Positions 16,402 to 24,434 of a stretch of 42,285 nucleotides of DNA are shown in pieces. Source of the stretch: JBEKHT01 sp049511715 (GTDB lineage Bacteria > Chloroflexota > Anaerolineae > Anaerolineales > RBG-16-64-43); assembly GCA_049511715.1 (NCBI GenBank), contig JBEKXU010000028.1, positions 1-42,285 of the forward strand, read 5' to 3'. Both the position numbers and the translations under genes were made by a program. The notes beneath the pieces are model-generated. The model made no database searches. It had not been told where the DNA came from and saw only the letters and a list, made by a program, of their open reading frames with translations. Position 1 is the first letter of the stretch, and each line of letters starts with the position of its first letter.

Positions 16402-17334
16402 TTAGCTGACCCGAAGCACCGCTTTTCCGGGGAACCGTCTTTCCATGAGGCGCTGGCAGACCTCGGCCACTTGCTCCCAGGGGGCCTCCACTTCAATGTG
16501 CGGGCGCAAACGTCCATCCTGGATCAAAGCCACAAGACGGGCCAGGCCGAGGGAAGCCGGTTCATTCTTCAGTTCGCTGAGCACCATCAGGCCGGTCAGA
16601 TAGGCGCTGGGGGTTTGCACGACCGCGCGAAGGTTGAGGGGAATCTCCGGCTGGGTCAAGGCGGCATAGGTCACGCAGATGCCACCCGGAGCGAGCATGG
16701 TTGCGACCGTGCTCAGCGTGTCGCCGCCCACTCCGTCGCAGATCAAATGATAAGGCCCGGAACTCCTGGCCGCCTCCGGATCGCCCACCACCACGTCGCC
16801 GGCGCCCGCCTCCCGGACCATCTCCGCATACTCGGGATGCTGGGTGAGCCCCACCACGAACGCCCCCGAACGATAGGCCAGTTGCACGGCGAACCCGCCC
16901 ACGCCGCCGGAAGCACCGGTGACGAGAACGCGGCGCCCCAGTAAGGAGCCGGCCTTTTGGATTGAGAAAAGAGCCGTCAGTCCCGCGACAGGAAGCGTCG
17001 CAGCTTGGCTGAGTGGGACCGGATCCGGGACTTCGGCCAGGGCGTTCGCAGGGACGGCGACGCGCTGCGCCCAGGCGCCTGAGGGAAGGTACCCGACCAC
17101 GCGCCTTCCGGCTTGAGGCCCGGAGCCGTCGGCGGCCGGCTGCATCACTTCGCCGGCCAGATCCCAACCCGGGACATAGCGCTCCTGGGAAGCCAGGGCG
17201 CGGCGCACCTCCCCGCGGTTCAGCGAAATTGCCTCAACGCGTACCAGGGCCTGGGATGGACTCGGCGTGGGCTCCGCCTGATCCCCCAAGGCGAGGTGGC
17301 CCTTGGCTTGCGGATCGGTCACAATGGCTTTCAT
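16402..17334 (-). CDS. Zinc-independent MDR oxidoreductase (quinone oxidoreductase-like)
   Basis: A 310-residue NADPH-dependent medium-chain reductase of the quinone-oxidoreductase branch. The N-terminal GroES-like domain contains SLNRGEVRRAL and GWDLAGEV in place of the Cys/His catalytic zinc ligands of alcohol dehydrogenases. The Rossmann domain has VLVTGASGGVGGFAVQLA near residue 145 and CDGVGGDTL further on. The C-terminal segment HIEVEAPWEQVAEVCQRLMERRFPGKAVLRV, read in pieces, is standard for the family. Start at MKAIVTD with GGGAG eight bases upstream; an ATG five codons earlier lacks one. Likely a single-gene unit. Substrate (quinone, enone or aldehyde) is not deducible. Confidence 0.85.
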   Translation of the reverse strand: MKAIVTDPQAKGHLALGDQAEPTPSPSQALVRVEAISLNRGEVRRALASQERYVPGWDLAGEVMQPAADGSGPQAGRRVVGYLPSGAWAQRVAVPANALAEVPDPVPLSQAATLPVAGLTALFSIQKAGSLLGRRVLVTGASGGVGGFAVQLAYRSGAFVVGLTQHPEYAEMVREAGAGDVVVGDPEAARSSGPYHLICDGVGGDTLSTVATMLAPGGICVTYAALTQPEIPLNLRAVVQTPSAYLTGLMVLSELKNEPASLGLARLVALIQDGRLRPHIEVEAPWEQVAEVCQRLMERRFPGKAVLRVS

Positions 17335-17528
17335 GCTTTTCACTCCCATCTCACCGGTCGGAAGGCTGGCACGGCTTTACGCCCTGCGAAGACCTTCGCG
17401 ATGATCGTGGCTTCCCCCCGTCTTGTCGGCTCTCGCCGCAGGCGTCGATTTGCCGTGGGCGCGTTAAGAAATCCGGTCTGCATGCCCCAAGCCTCAGGCC
17501 GGGGGAGCCCTGCGCGGACCCCAAAACC
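17335..17528. other. Intergenic, nothing seen
   Basis: A short spacer between the terminator of the lipoprotein gene and the start of the oxidoreductase gene, both on the minus strand. It must contain the oxidoreductase promoter; no clear -35/-10 pair was found. Confidence 0.35.
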
Positions 17529-17567
17529 AAAAAAATAAGGACCGACCGGCTTGCTTGACCCGGTCGG
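17529..17567 (-). terminator. Rho-independent terminator of lipoprotein B
   Basis: On the minus strand an 8-bp GC-rich stem, CCGACCGG / CCGGTCGG (17567-17560 with 17549-17542, 10-base loop), begins 16 bases after the lipoprotein stop and is followed closely by TTATTTTTTT. Strong stem plus T7 tract make this the most canonical terminator in the window. Confidence 0.85.
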
Positions 17568-17583
17568 CCTGTGAAACTGCTCC

Positions 17584-18174
17584 TCACGAAGCGGGCGGGA
17601 AGCTGAAATGCACTTCCTTGAACTGTCCGCCCGACGTGACGTAAAAGAGGTACGCCTCGCCCGTCAAGTTTCCGGATCCGTCGGTGTTCATCGTGGAGTT
17701 TTGATAGGCCAGAATATAGCCGTTGCAGTACAAAGCATCCTTCCACCAGTAATTCCAACCGGGCCGGTTCACGTCCGCAAATGGACCGATATACCCCTCG
17801 CTATTCGGCAGGATCATCCTCATGCTCGCGATCTTCCAGCGGTCGTAGTCGGCCAGCTGGGGGACGGTCGCGATCGCAGCCCCGATCAGGGACTCACCGT
17901 AGCTGCCGGCGATGGGCATTTCCCCGGTGGCGTTGGTGGCTCCCTGGCACTCCGACACCAGCGTTTGGGCAATATCCCAGACCGACGGAACGGCCGTCGC
18001 CGTCGGGGCCGGAACGGCCGTCGGCGTCGGGACGGCGGTTGGAAACGCGGCTTGGGTGGGGACCGCCGTCGGGGCCGGCGCGGCGGTCCGGGCGGCTGGC
18101 ACGACTCCCTGGGCGCATCCGGACAGGACCACGGCAGGGACAACGACCAATGCCAGAGCAAGCTTGGCGTTCAC
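17584..18174 (-). CDS. Lipoprotein, member B of the local paralogous family
   Basis: A 196-residue lipoprotein paralogous to the one at 12273-13061. I chose GTG 18174 because it has GGAGGAAGAG six bases upstream and places the signal peptide at the N-terminus (NAKLALALVVVPAVVLSGC, lipidated Cys20). A Pro/Thr/Ala/Val repeat linker (PTAVPTPTAVPAPTATAVP) spans about residues 34-60, typical of surface proteins in Chloroflexota. The globular part starts VPSVWDIAQTLVSEC and ends GEAYLFYVTSGGQFKEVHFSF. Several Trp and Tyr residues lie in the middle (NRPGWNYWWKDALYC). No catalytic motif recognised. A canonical terminator follows. Confidence 0.8.
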   Translation of the reverse strand: MNAKLALALVVVPAVVLSGCAQGVVPAARTAAPAPTAVPTQAAFPTAVPTPTAVPAPTATAVPSVWDIAQTLVSECQGATNATGEMPIAGSYGESLIGAAIATVPQLADYDRWKIASMRMILPNSEGYIGPFADVNRPGWNYWWKDALYCNGYILAYQNSTMNTDGSGNLTGEAYLFYVTSGGQFKEVHFSFPPAS

Positions 18175-18302
18175 GCTGTTCTCTTCCTCCGCCTGGTGGG
18201 GCGATAGTTTGGCCCTAAGGATCCGTCCCCATTCTGCCCTTGGGAGCAAGAAGACCAACGGGGGCCTTCTCTATTGAACCGGTCGTCGGGCGATCTGGCG
18301 GC

Positions 18303-18362
18303 TCAGGGCGCGGGACGGAAGCGGAAGCGCGCTTCCTGGATTCCCGGGTCCGATGGTGACGA
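18303..18362 (-). pseudogene. Possible third, decayed copy of the lipoprotein family (C-terminal scrap)
   Basis: Just before a TGA at 18305-18303 the minus strand reads GIQEARFRFRPAP, closely resembling the shared family end QFKEVHFSFPPAS. It sits directly upstream of lipoprotein B on the same strand. The resemblance covers only about 12 residues, so this is tentative. Confidence 0.25.
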
Positions 18363-18417
18363 CGTTGATCCGATCTTGCTTGAGGCCTCTCTCCCGTTCG
18401 CAGGTCCGTCCCGCGCC

Positions 18418-19443
18418 TTACATTCGCAGGAGGCTCTCGGCGGTGCCGTGCGCGATGCGATTCTTGTCGGCTGGGCTCAGGGGCAGCTGCTCCAGGAAAT
18501 TCCGGGCCGCCGCCATGGATCCGTAGGGATAGTCCGCTGAGAACATGATGCGGTCGACCCCCCCTTGGAACATGAGGTCGAGGAAATTCGCCGTGAAGTT
18601 GAAACCGCTGAAGGTGTAGTACAGGTTCTCGCGCAGATAGGCGCCGATTGGACGCTCCAATTTGGTGAGCTGTGTGGGCAAATTGTGGTCCAGCCTGGGC
18701 AGCATGAACGGGAGCGCTTCGCCCAGATGGCCGATCACCAGCTGCAGATGCGGGTAGCGGTCGAAGGCTCCGCTGAGGATGATGCGCAGCACGTGGACGG
18801 CGGTCTCGATATGCCACCCCCAGCCTGAGGCGGCCAGCTGGGCGGTCACTTCCGGAGCGAAGTTACCCACATAGGAGGCCTGGATGACGGCCTGCGGAGG
18901 CGGCGTCGGGTGCAGATAGATGGGAACCAGGAGGGCTTCCGCGCGCTCCAGGATCGGCCAGAAGAAGGGATCGTCCAGGTAGCGGCCCCGCGCGTGGCCG
19001 TTGATTGCGGCTCCCTTGAAACCGTAGTCCCGCACGGTGCGTTCCAGCTCGCGGGCCGCGATCTCGGGGGCGGCCGTTGGAAGTGTAGCAAACCCTGCAA
19101 ACCGGTCCGGATGGGGCTGGATGGCCTGGCCCAGGTAATCGTTGGCCTGGCGGGCCGCCGCCACCGCGTCAGCCGCTTCCAGTTGCTCCACACCGGGAGA
19201 GTTCAGCGAGAGCACCTGTACGTCGATGCCTGCGGCGTCCATGTCCGCGATCCTGAGGTCGCCGAGATCCAGCAGTTGATCAATGAGGTGGGGAGACAGG
19301 AAGGAAATCGGAGATTGGGTGCGGCCTGCTCGGAACCGCTCGCCGAGTTCGCGTCCTGGACCTTCCATAAATCCGGGGGTCGCATAGTGCTCTTCCAGCG
19401 TGATGGTTCGCATCTTCTTTCCGGCTTCCGCTTGGGGCATCAT
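18418..19443 (-). CDS. Amidohydrolase-2 family protein, gamma-resorcylate-decarboxylase-like
   Basis: A 341-residue TIM-barrel metalloenzyme (COG2159 type). The N-terminus has TLEEHYATPGF, the ExH metal motif (Glu17, His19) typical of gamma-resorcylate and related decarboxylases rather than plain HxH hydrolases. Further ligands are the His in GAAINGHARG or LVPIYLHPT, the His in LVIGHLGEALPFMLPRLD, and the Asp in IMFSADYPYGS. Family members decarboxylate hydroxybenzoates or act on similar aromatic acids; the substrate here is unknown. Start at the ATGATG pair with GGGAAGGGA seven bases upstream; an internal ATG at MRTITLEEHY is the alternative. A strong promoter lies at 19527-19555. Confidence 0.85.
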   Translation of the reverse strand: MMPQAEAGKKMRTITLEEHYATPGFMEGPGRELGERFRAGRTQSPISFLSPHLIDQLLDLGDLRIADMDAAGIDVQVLSLNSPGVEQLEAADAVAAARQANDYLGQAIQPHPDRFAGFATLPTAAPEIAARELERTVRDYGFKGAAINGHARGRYLDDPFFWPILERAEALLVPIYLHPTPPPQAVIQASYVGNFAPEVTAQLAASGWGWHIETAVHVLRIILSGAFDRYPHLQLVIGHLGEALPFMLPRLDHNLPTQLTKLERPIGAYLRENLYYTFSGFNFTANFLDLMFQGGVDRIMFSADYPYGSMAAARNFLEQLPLSPADKNRIAHGTAESLLRM

Positions 19444-19791
19444 CGTTACGTCCCTTCCCCCGACAAGAGCAAACATTCATCGCGGGCGACGCTGGTTCGC
19501 TCGCCGCAGTGATCTGCGTTTCGCTGATTATCGGCCTGACAAGGGTTTTTTTCAACCAGCGATTTGGCCGATTCCGGAACGCGGATCGGCGCAAACGACA
19601 CCTCGCGGCGCGCCCCGCGGCAGCCTGGCCCCGTATCGGCGCAATCCCGAATTTGATTCGGGCTTATGGCTTCTGCAGTCGAGAAACCGACGGAGCGGCG
19701 CAGGGGGGCCCTTGCGGGCAGGGAGCGGGAGGAAAGGCTCCGCTGCTTATCCGCTGCGGCAGCGAGGAAGAATCGCTTGCGCCCGGTGAAA
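19444..19791. other. Intergenic, 348 bases; promoter of the amidohydrolase gene
   Basis: No coding signal. It contains the promoter at 19527-19555 (minus strand); the remainder up to the OsmC stop shows nothing recognisable. Confidence 0.4.
19527..19555 (-). promoter_or_regulatory. Predicted promoter of the amidohydrolase gene
   Basis: On the minus strand TTGAAA (19555-19550) and GATAAT (19532-19527) are exactly 17 bases apart; both match the consensus at five of six positions. The transcript would have a leader of about 77 bases. Confidence 0.6.
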
Positions 19792-20202
19792 TCAGGCGGC
19801 AGCCGATTCGTTCTGAGAGGTCCGCACGTCAAAGGCCGGCGGCTGCTCCAGAGTCCGTTTCACCTTGCAGTGTTCGGCGGCCCGGATCACCGCGGCCTTG
19901 TACTTTTCGGGGAAGCTGGGAGGAAGCTGAATGTCCAGGTGGACGGTCCGGACCAGGTCGGTTGTTGGGTCGTAGACGGCGCGCTGCTCGAGTCGGATTC
20001 CGCGAGTGTCGATTCCCCTCTGGCGGCAGAACCCGAGCACGAAGATCCCCGCGCAGGTCCCGAGGGATGCCAGGAAGGTGTCGAATGGGGTGGGTGCCGA
20101 ACCTTCGCCCCCTCCTTCGGGCGGCTGATCTGTCTTGAGGGTGAAGGAGGCAAAATGGGCATCCACGCGCGCTCCACCGGGGAAGTCGACCATCATATCC
20201 AT
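19792..20202 (-). CDS. osmC: OsmC-family peroxidase-like protein
   Basis: A 136-residue cytoplasmic protein of the OsmC/Ohr fold, which reduces organic hydroperoxides with a Cys pair. The first catalytic Cys is in SLGTCAGIFVLGFCRQRGI (Cys50; a further Cys at 59) and the second is in AAEHCKVKRTL (Cys112). Length is normal for the family. AAAGGAC lies six bases upstream of the ATG at 20202. A thioredoxin gene lies just upstream on the same strand (193 bases away), a plausible reductant for the disulfide, though Ohr/OsmC enzymes often use lipoylated proteins. Which subgroup (OsmC, Ohr or YhfA-like) it belongs to is not settled. Confidence 0.88.
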   Translation of the reverse strand: MDMMVDFPGGARVDAHFASFTLKTDQPPEGGGEGSAPTPFDTFLASLGTCAGIFVLGFCRQRGIDTRGIRLEQRAVYDPTTDLVRTVHLDIQLPPSFPEKYKAAVIRAAEHCKVKRTLEQPPAFDVRTSQNESAAA

Positions 20203-20395
20203 GGAAAAGTCCTTTCCGCTCGCCGGAAGGCTCAGCCTCTGGGTTTCTAAAGGATATCATGCATGGGAGGCGCGCGAGTCCCCACTCGCAGTCCAGGAGC
20301 TGCACTCTTCCCGGCTCATGTCGGCCTCGGCAGAACCCGGGGCCTGCGACGGACGACGCCGGCAAGGGCAGAGAATACGGTCGCGCACGGTCCCT

Positions 20396-20752
20396 CTACG
20401 CCGCCGGCTGCGCTGCCTTCGGCCCCTGCTTCAGGAAATGGTCTACCATTTGCTTGAGGTACGGCATGGGCAGCGCCCCGACTTGCCGCTGGACGACCTT
20501 CCCGTCTTTCACCAGCAGCATTGTTGGAATGCCCTGCACCCCGAAGCGAGTTGCCCACTCGGGATTCTCGTCGGTGTTCACCTTGGCTACCACGAGGCGG
20601 CCCTCATAGTCCCTGGCGATCGCCTCCAGGCTGGGGGCAACCATCTGGCAGGGCCCGCACCACGGCGCCCAGAAATCAACGAGCACGGGGAGAGGGGATT
20701 TCAGCACGGCCCTCTCAAACGCTTCATCGGTGACATGGATCGGCTCATTCAT
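20396..20752 (-). CDS. trxA: Thioredoxin
   Basis: A 118-residue cytosolic thiol-disulfide oxidoreductase. The active site is W31-C32-G33-P34-C35 in VLVDFWAPWCGPCQMVAPSL, and the cis-proline loop is GVQGIPTML, so both halves of the substrate-binding surface are intact. It has no signal peptide. The ribosome-binding site is the purine run AGAGGTGGAGG just before the ATG. It precedes OsmC on the same strand, which fits a peroxide-defence pair. A Pro/Ala-rich tail (KAAQPAA) extends past the usual last helix. Confidence 0.95.
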   Translation of the reverse strand: MNEPIHVTDEAFERAVLKSPLPVLVDFWAPWCGPCQMVAPSLEAIARDYEGRLVVAKVNTDENPEWATRFGVQGIPTMLLVKDGKVVQRQVGALPMPYLKQMVDHFLKQGPKAAQPAA

Positions 20753-21103
20753 CCTCCACCTCTAGGAATACGGCCTATGGGATTAGGTGCACCAGCAAGA
20801 CAAAAGGTGACAAGGATTTCGCATCGCTTCAGCGCATGGCAGGAGGAGGAAAGAAGAGGTCACCGGCCCTTGGAAACGGCCCCAATTCCCTGGAAGGGGT
20901 GCCTTCTCTCCCCGTAATCGGACGAAAGGGTCCAGAACCAGGGCGTCCCGCTCCTTTCTTTCGTGAAATGAAGTTGCCTGACCCGACTGCCATTCGACTT
21001 CCTGGTGTGCCGGGACCATGGCCACGAGGGAGGGTCCTCAGTAGCTCGTCACATGGCGGGGGATGATGAAAAGGAGACACCGTGATGCTCAAAGGAGGTC
21101 GAG
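20753..21103. other. Intergenic between divergent trxA and the copA leader region
   Basis: No gene recognised. Near the right edge two Shine-Dalgarno-like words occur in tandem (AAAAGGAG at 21069 and AAAGGAGGT at 21091), each followed by a start codon; see the small frame at 21104. Confidence 0.4.
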
Positions 21104-21265
21104 ATGAATGGGCAGTTGCGTGTGAATGAGTCCGGTTGGGACCGGGCTGTCGTCGGCTGTCAGGACCCCCGAGGAGTGGGGGCGGGCGAACTCACCGACC
21201 TTTCAAGAACAAGGCAAGGGGCAGAGAATGCAACCTTTCCACCCTTGGCTCATCTAAATAATTGA
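21104..21265 (+). CDS. Possible small protein (53 residues), unrecognised
   Basis: ATG preceded by a perfect AGGAGG at five bases' spacing, then 53 codons (MNGQLRVNESGWDRAVVGCQ...) ending LAHLNN. A 14-codon frame (ATG 21085 to TGA 21129) with its own AAAAGGAG overlaps its start, as in a leader peptide. No family resemblance, and its 3' end overlaps a good promoter at 21245-21273, which argues against conservation. Treat as a candidate only. Confidence 0.22.
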   Translation: MNGQLRVNESGWDRAVVGCQDPRGVGAGELTDLSRTRQGAENATFPPLAHLNN

Positions 21266-21273
21266 AATATGAT
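21245..21273 (+). promoter_or_regulatory. Predicted promoter, probably of copA
   Basis: TTGGCT (21245-21250), a 17-base AT-rich spacer and TATGAT (21268-21273; five of six). It is the best promoter on the plus strand in this region. copA starts about 440 bases further on, so it would give a long leader, or serve an unseen short transcript. Confidence 0.5.
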
Positions 21274-21720
21274 GAAATAGGGCCTCGTTTTCCTGGGGAA
21301 CACCGATTCAGAACGGGAGTCGCCGGGGCCTTTCCCGAAGGCTGAGTCGGGGGAACCCGTGGCGCCAGCCCTTTGTTGGCATCTGGTTTCTGAGGTTGTG
21401 AAGACAGCGCGACCTGTTCGGGGAGCATCCGGGTCGTGGAGCGCATGAAGCCCAGTCTCGTCACCGGCGTCCTGCAGGCGCGGGGTCGTCAGTATCAAGA
21501 CGGTAGGAGCTCTTCTGCACCCAGGCGAGCTTGGCCGGCAAAATGATGAACGCGGCTATCCTCGCGCTGACGACCGAGGAGAACGTCCAATCTTTGCGGT
21601 TCGAGATCGCCTACGCTGTCTTGAGAGGGAACCTCTTTGGGAAGGGACGAGGTTTCCCCTGCCCTTGCCGAACATAGCGCGGGTGAGGAGCGGCGTGATT
21701 TCGCCTGTGGAACGGGAATC
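21274..21720. other. copA leader region, about 450 bases
   Basis: It lies between the predicted promoter and the copA start. No frame of more than about 45 codons with a ribosome-binding site is seen; one frame of 44 codons starts at an ATGATG near 21543. Whether the leader folds into a regulatory RNA cannot be told by eye. Confidence 0.3.
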
Positions 21721-24156
21721 ATGTCAGACACGAAACAGTTAACCCTACCGATTACCGGGATGACCTGCGCCAACTGCGTCGCCACCGTGGAGCGGAATCT
21801 GAAAAGGCTCGACGGCGTGACCTCGGCCGTGGTCAACCTTTCTTCGGAGCGCGCGACCGTGGTATTCAACCCGTCTGCGGTGGGGTTGCCGGATCTGGTT
21901 GCGCGCGTCGAACGCGCCGGCTACGGAATCGCCACGGGGGAGGCGGATCTTCTCATCGAGCGCCTGGCCGACGATAACGACGGCCGCCGCCTTGAAAAAG
22001 CCTTGTCCAATCTGGACGGTGTCTTGGAAGCCCGCGTCAACCTCGCCACGGCCAAGGCTCGCGTCAAGTACGTCCCAACGGTGATCAGCCAGGCCGAAAT
22101 CCGCCGGGCGGTGGTGCGGGCCGGGTTCGAAGCGGCTGAGTTAGGCGGCGGGGCAGAGGACGCCGAAGCGCTTGCCCGCCAGCATGAGATCGATACCCAG
22201 CGCCGCCTGCTGACGATCGGGTTGATCTTCACCATTCCGCTCTTCCTGTTCTCGATGGGCATGGACCTGGGCCTCCTGCCCAAGGCCTGGATGGGAAGCA
22301 CCTGGGCGATGCTGCTCATGTTTGCGCTGGCCACGCCGGTTCAGTTCTACGTGGGCTGGCAGTACTATGTGGGCGCCTACAGGTCGCTGCGCAATCGTTC
22401 GGCCAACATGGATGTGCTGATCGCCATGGGCTCGTCGGTGGCGTACGTGTTCTCGATTTTCATCCTGTTGCGCGTCTTGCCCGGCCACGTGTATTTCGAC
22501 ACGAGCGCCGTCATCATCACGCTGATCCGGGTGGGCAAGTTCCTGGAAGCGCGCGCCAAGGGCCGCACCAGCGAGGCCATCAAGAAGCTGATGGGCTTGC
22601 GCCCCAAGACCGCCCGGATCATCCGCGGCCAGGCCGAACAGGAAGTGCCCTTGGATGAGGTCCGGGTGGGCGACTTGGTGCTGGTCCGCCCGGGCGAAAC
22701 CGTCCCGGTGGACGGCGTGGTGGTGGAGGGTCGCTCCGCCGTGGACGAGTCGATGTTGACCGGAGAATCGCTTCCCGTCGAGAAGGGTCCGGGCGACCCG
22801 GTCATCGGCGCCACGCTCAACAAGCTGGGCCGGCTCAAGTTTGAGGCCACCAAGGTGGGCCGCGAAACGGCGCTGGCGCAGATCATCCGCCTGGTGGAGG
22901 ACGCCCAGGCCAGCAAGGCGCCCATCCAGAGGCTGGCAGACCAGGTCTCGGCGGTGTTCGTCCCGGGTGTGCTTGGAATCGCGGCGGTCACCTTCCTGGC
23001 GTGGTATTTTCTCGCCCCGGTCGACCCAGCCGTCTCGCAGTTCACCCGCGCCCTGATCAATATGGTGGCGGCGCTGGTCATTGCCTGCCCGTGCGCCATG
23101 GGGCTGGCGACTCCGACCGCGATCATGGTCGGGACTGGCAAGGGCGCCGAGATGGGGATTCTGTTCCGCAACAGCGAAGTCCTCGAGCGGGCGGGCAAAG
23201 TCTCGGTGGTGGTTCTCGATAAGACCGGTACGATCACTAATGGGCAACCGGCTGTCACCGATATCGTGGCCGGCAGCGGGACGAGCGACGAGCTGCTCCG
23301 CCTGGCCGCATCCGTGGAGAAAGGCAGCGAGCATCCGCTCGGGGAAGCCATCTGGGCCGAAGCCACCCGGCGCGGCCTGGCGCTTGCCGAGCCGGCCAGT
23401 TTCAAGGCCGAAGCCGGGGCGGGCGTTGAAGCCGAGGTGGACGGCCGGCGCGTGACGGTGGGTAACCTGCGAATGATGAAAGAGCACGACTTCTTCGTCA
23501 ACGGGTTGGAAAGAGAGGTTGACCGCCTGCAGGCCGAAGCCAAGACGGCCATGCTGGTCGCTGTGGATGGCACGGTGCGTGGGGTGATCGCCGTGGCCGA
23601 TACCGTCAAGGACGGGTCGAGGGAGGCCATCGCGGACATGCATCGCATGGGGCTGAAAGTCGCCATGCTCACCGGCGACAACGGCAAGACCGCCGAGGCC
23701 ATCGCGAAGCAGGTTGGCATTGATCTGGTGCTGGCGGAGATCCTTCCGGAGGGCAAGTCTGAAGAGGTCAAGAAACTGCAGGGAGCCCTCGTCCAGGGCC
23801 AGTCAGGGATTCACAATGTCGTCGCCATGGTGGGCGACGGGGTCAACGATGCTCCGGCCCTGGCGCAGGCGGATGTGGGTCTGGCCATCGGCACCGGTAC
23901 GGACGTGGCCATGGCGGCCGCCCCGGTCACGCTGATAAGCGGCGACCTGCGCGGGGTGCCGCGGGCGATCTCCCTTTCCCGCAAGACCCTCCGCACGATC
24001 AAGCAGAACCTGTTTTGGGCTTTCTTCTACAACCTCATTTTGATCCCGGCCGCCGCGCTGGGTTTCCTGAACCCCATGCTCGCCGCCGGTGCGATGGCCT
24101 TCAGCAGCGTGTTTGTGGTCAGCAACAGCCTGCGCCTGAGGGGCGTGAAGGTCTGA
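21721..24156 (+). CDS. copA: Cu(I)-exporting P1B-type ATPase, CopA
   Basis: An 811-residue membrane pump that hydrolyses ATP to move Cu(I) out of the cytoplasm. The first HMA domain has GMTCANC (Cys16, Cys19). The second HMA-like domain (about 75-145) lacks CxxC: the loop reads LADDNDGRR. The TM metal site is C456-P457-C458, with YN in helix 7 and MAFSS in helix 8, the Cu(I) signature. Also present are the actuator TGES, the phosphorylation site DKTGT (Asp500), SEHPLGEAI and GDGVNDAP. Start at MSDTKQ; the frame is open 28 codons further upstream, but the HMA fold begins here. A YHS protein follows 25 bases later. Confidence 0.95.
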   Translation: MSDTKQLTLPITGMTCANCVATVERNLKRLDGVTSAVVNLSSERATVVFNPSAVGLPDLVARVERAGYGIATGEADLLIERLADDNDGRRLEKALSNLDGVLEARVNLATAKARVKYVPTVISQAEIRRAVVRAGFEAAELGGGAEDAEALARQHEIDTQRRLLTIGLIFTIPLFLFSMGMDLGLLPKAWMGSTWAMLLMFALATPVQFYVGWQYYVGAYRSLRNRSANMDVLIAMGSSVAYVFSIFILLRVLPGHVYFDTSAVIITLIRVGKFLEARAKGRTSEAIKKLMGLRPKTARIIRGQAEQEVPLDEVRVGDLVLVRPGETVPVDGVVVEGRSAVDESMLTGESLPVEKGPGDPVIGATLNKLGRLKFEATKVGRETALAQIIRLVEDAQASKAPIQRLADQVSAVFVPGVLGIAAVTFLAWYFLAPVDPAVSQFTRALINMVAALVIACPCAMGLATPTAIMVGTGKGAEMGILFRNSEVLERAGKVSVVVLDKTGTITNGQPAVTDIVAGSGTSDELLRLAASVEKGSEHPLGEAIWAEATRRGLALAEPASFKAEAGAGVEAEVDGRRVTVGNLRMMKEHDFFVNGLEREVDRLQAEAKTAMLVAVDGTVRGVIAVADTVKDGSREAIADMHRMGLKVAMLTGDNGKTAEAIAKQVGIDLVLAEILPEGKSEEVKKLQGALVQGQSGIHNVVAMVGDGVNDAPALAQADVGLAIGTGTDVAMAAAPVTLISGDLRGVPRAISLSRKTLRTIKQNLFWAFFYNLILIPAAALGFLNPMLAAGAMAFSSVFVVSNSLRLRGVKV

Positions 24157-24181
24157 TCATTGCGATAGAAAAGGAGGCAGC

Positions 24182-24361
24182 ATGGAACGCGATCCTGTGT
24201 GCGGCATGATGGTGGATCCCAAAACCGCGGCCGGGCAATCCCAGTACAAGGGCAAGACGTACTATTTCTGCGCCCCCGGCTGCAAGAAGGAGTTCGATCG
24301 GGCCCCGGAAAAGTACTTGAGCCAATCCGGAAAGAACCGCGCGGACAAGAGCGGCGGTTAA
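24182..24361 (+). CDS. YHS-domain protein (heavy-metal associated), 59 residues
   Basis: A short protein easily missed because of its size. MERDPVCGMMVDP is the YHS signature (DPVCGMxV), followed by YKGKTYYFCAPGCKKEFDR with the two downstream cysteines; the motif Cys-x22-Cys-x3-Cys suggests metal binding. A strong AAAAGGAGG lies seven bases upstream of the ATG, and copA ends 25 bases before. YHS domains are commonly fused to or encoded next to Cu-ATPases, so it probably hands over or senses copper. The Lys/Gly-rich tail is variable. A strong terminator follows 47 bases later. Confidence 0.9.
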   Translation: MERDPVCGMMVDPKTAAGQSQYKGKTYYFCAPGCKKEFDRAPEKYLSQSGKNRADKSGG

Positions 24362-24408
24362 GGCAGCGAAGGAACCTCGCGGCAGACCGTTCCTGCGAAA
24401 AAGATTCA

Positions 24409-24434
24409 AAACCGGGAGGCTCGCCTCCCGGTTT
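24409..24434. terminator. Terminator of the copA-YHS unit
   Basis: AAACCGGGAGGC (24409-24420) and GCCTCCCGGTTT (24423-24434) form a perfect 12-bp stem whose ends supply the A and T runs, so it could work on both strands. It ends the copper unit; the next gene is on the other strand. Confidence 0.75.

Noticed and set aside
21637..21720. Upstream extension of copA to an ATG at 21637
   Set aside because: The 28 extra residues have no HMA character; the ATG at 21721 starts right before the first HMA strand.
22141..23771. Long antisense frames (500 and 464 residues) across copA
   Set aside because: They are shadows of the copper ATPase gene, which carries all P-type ATPase motifs.
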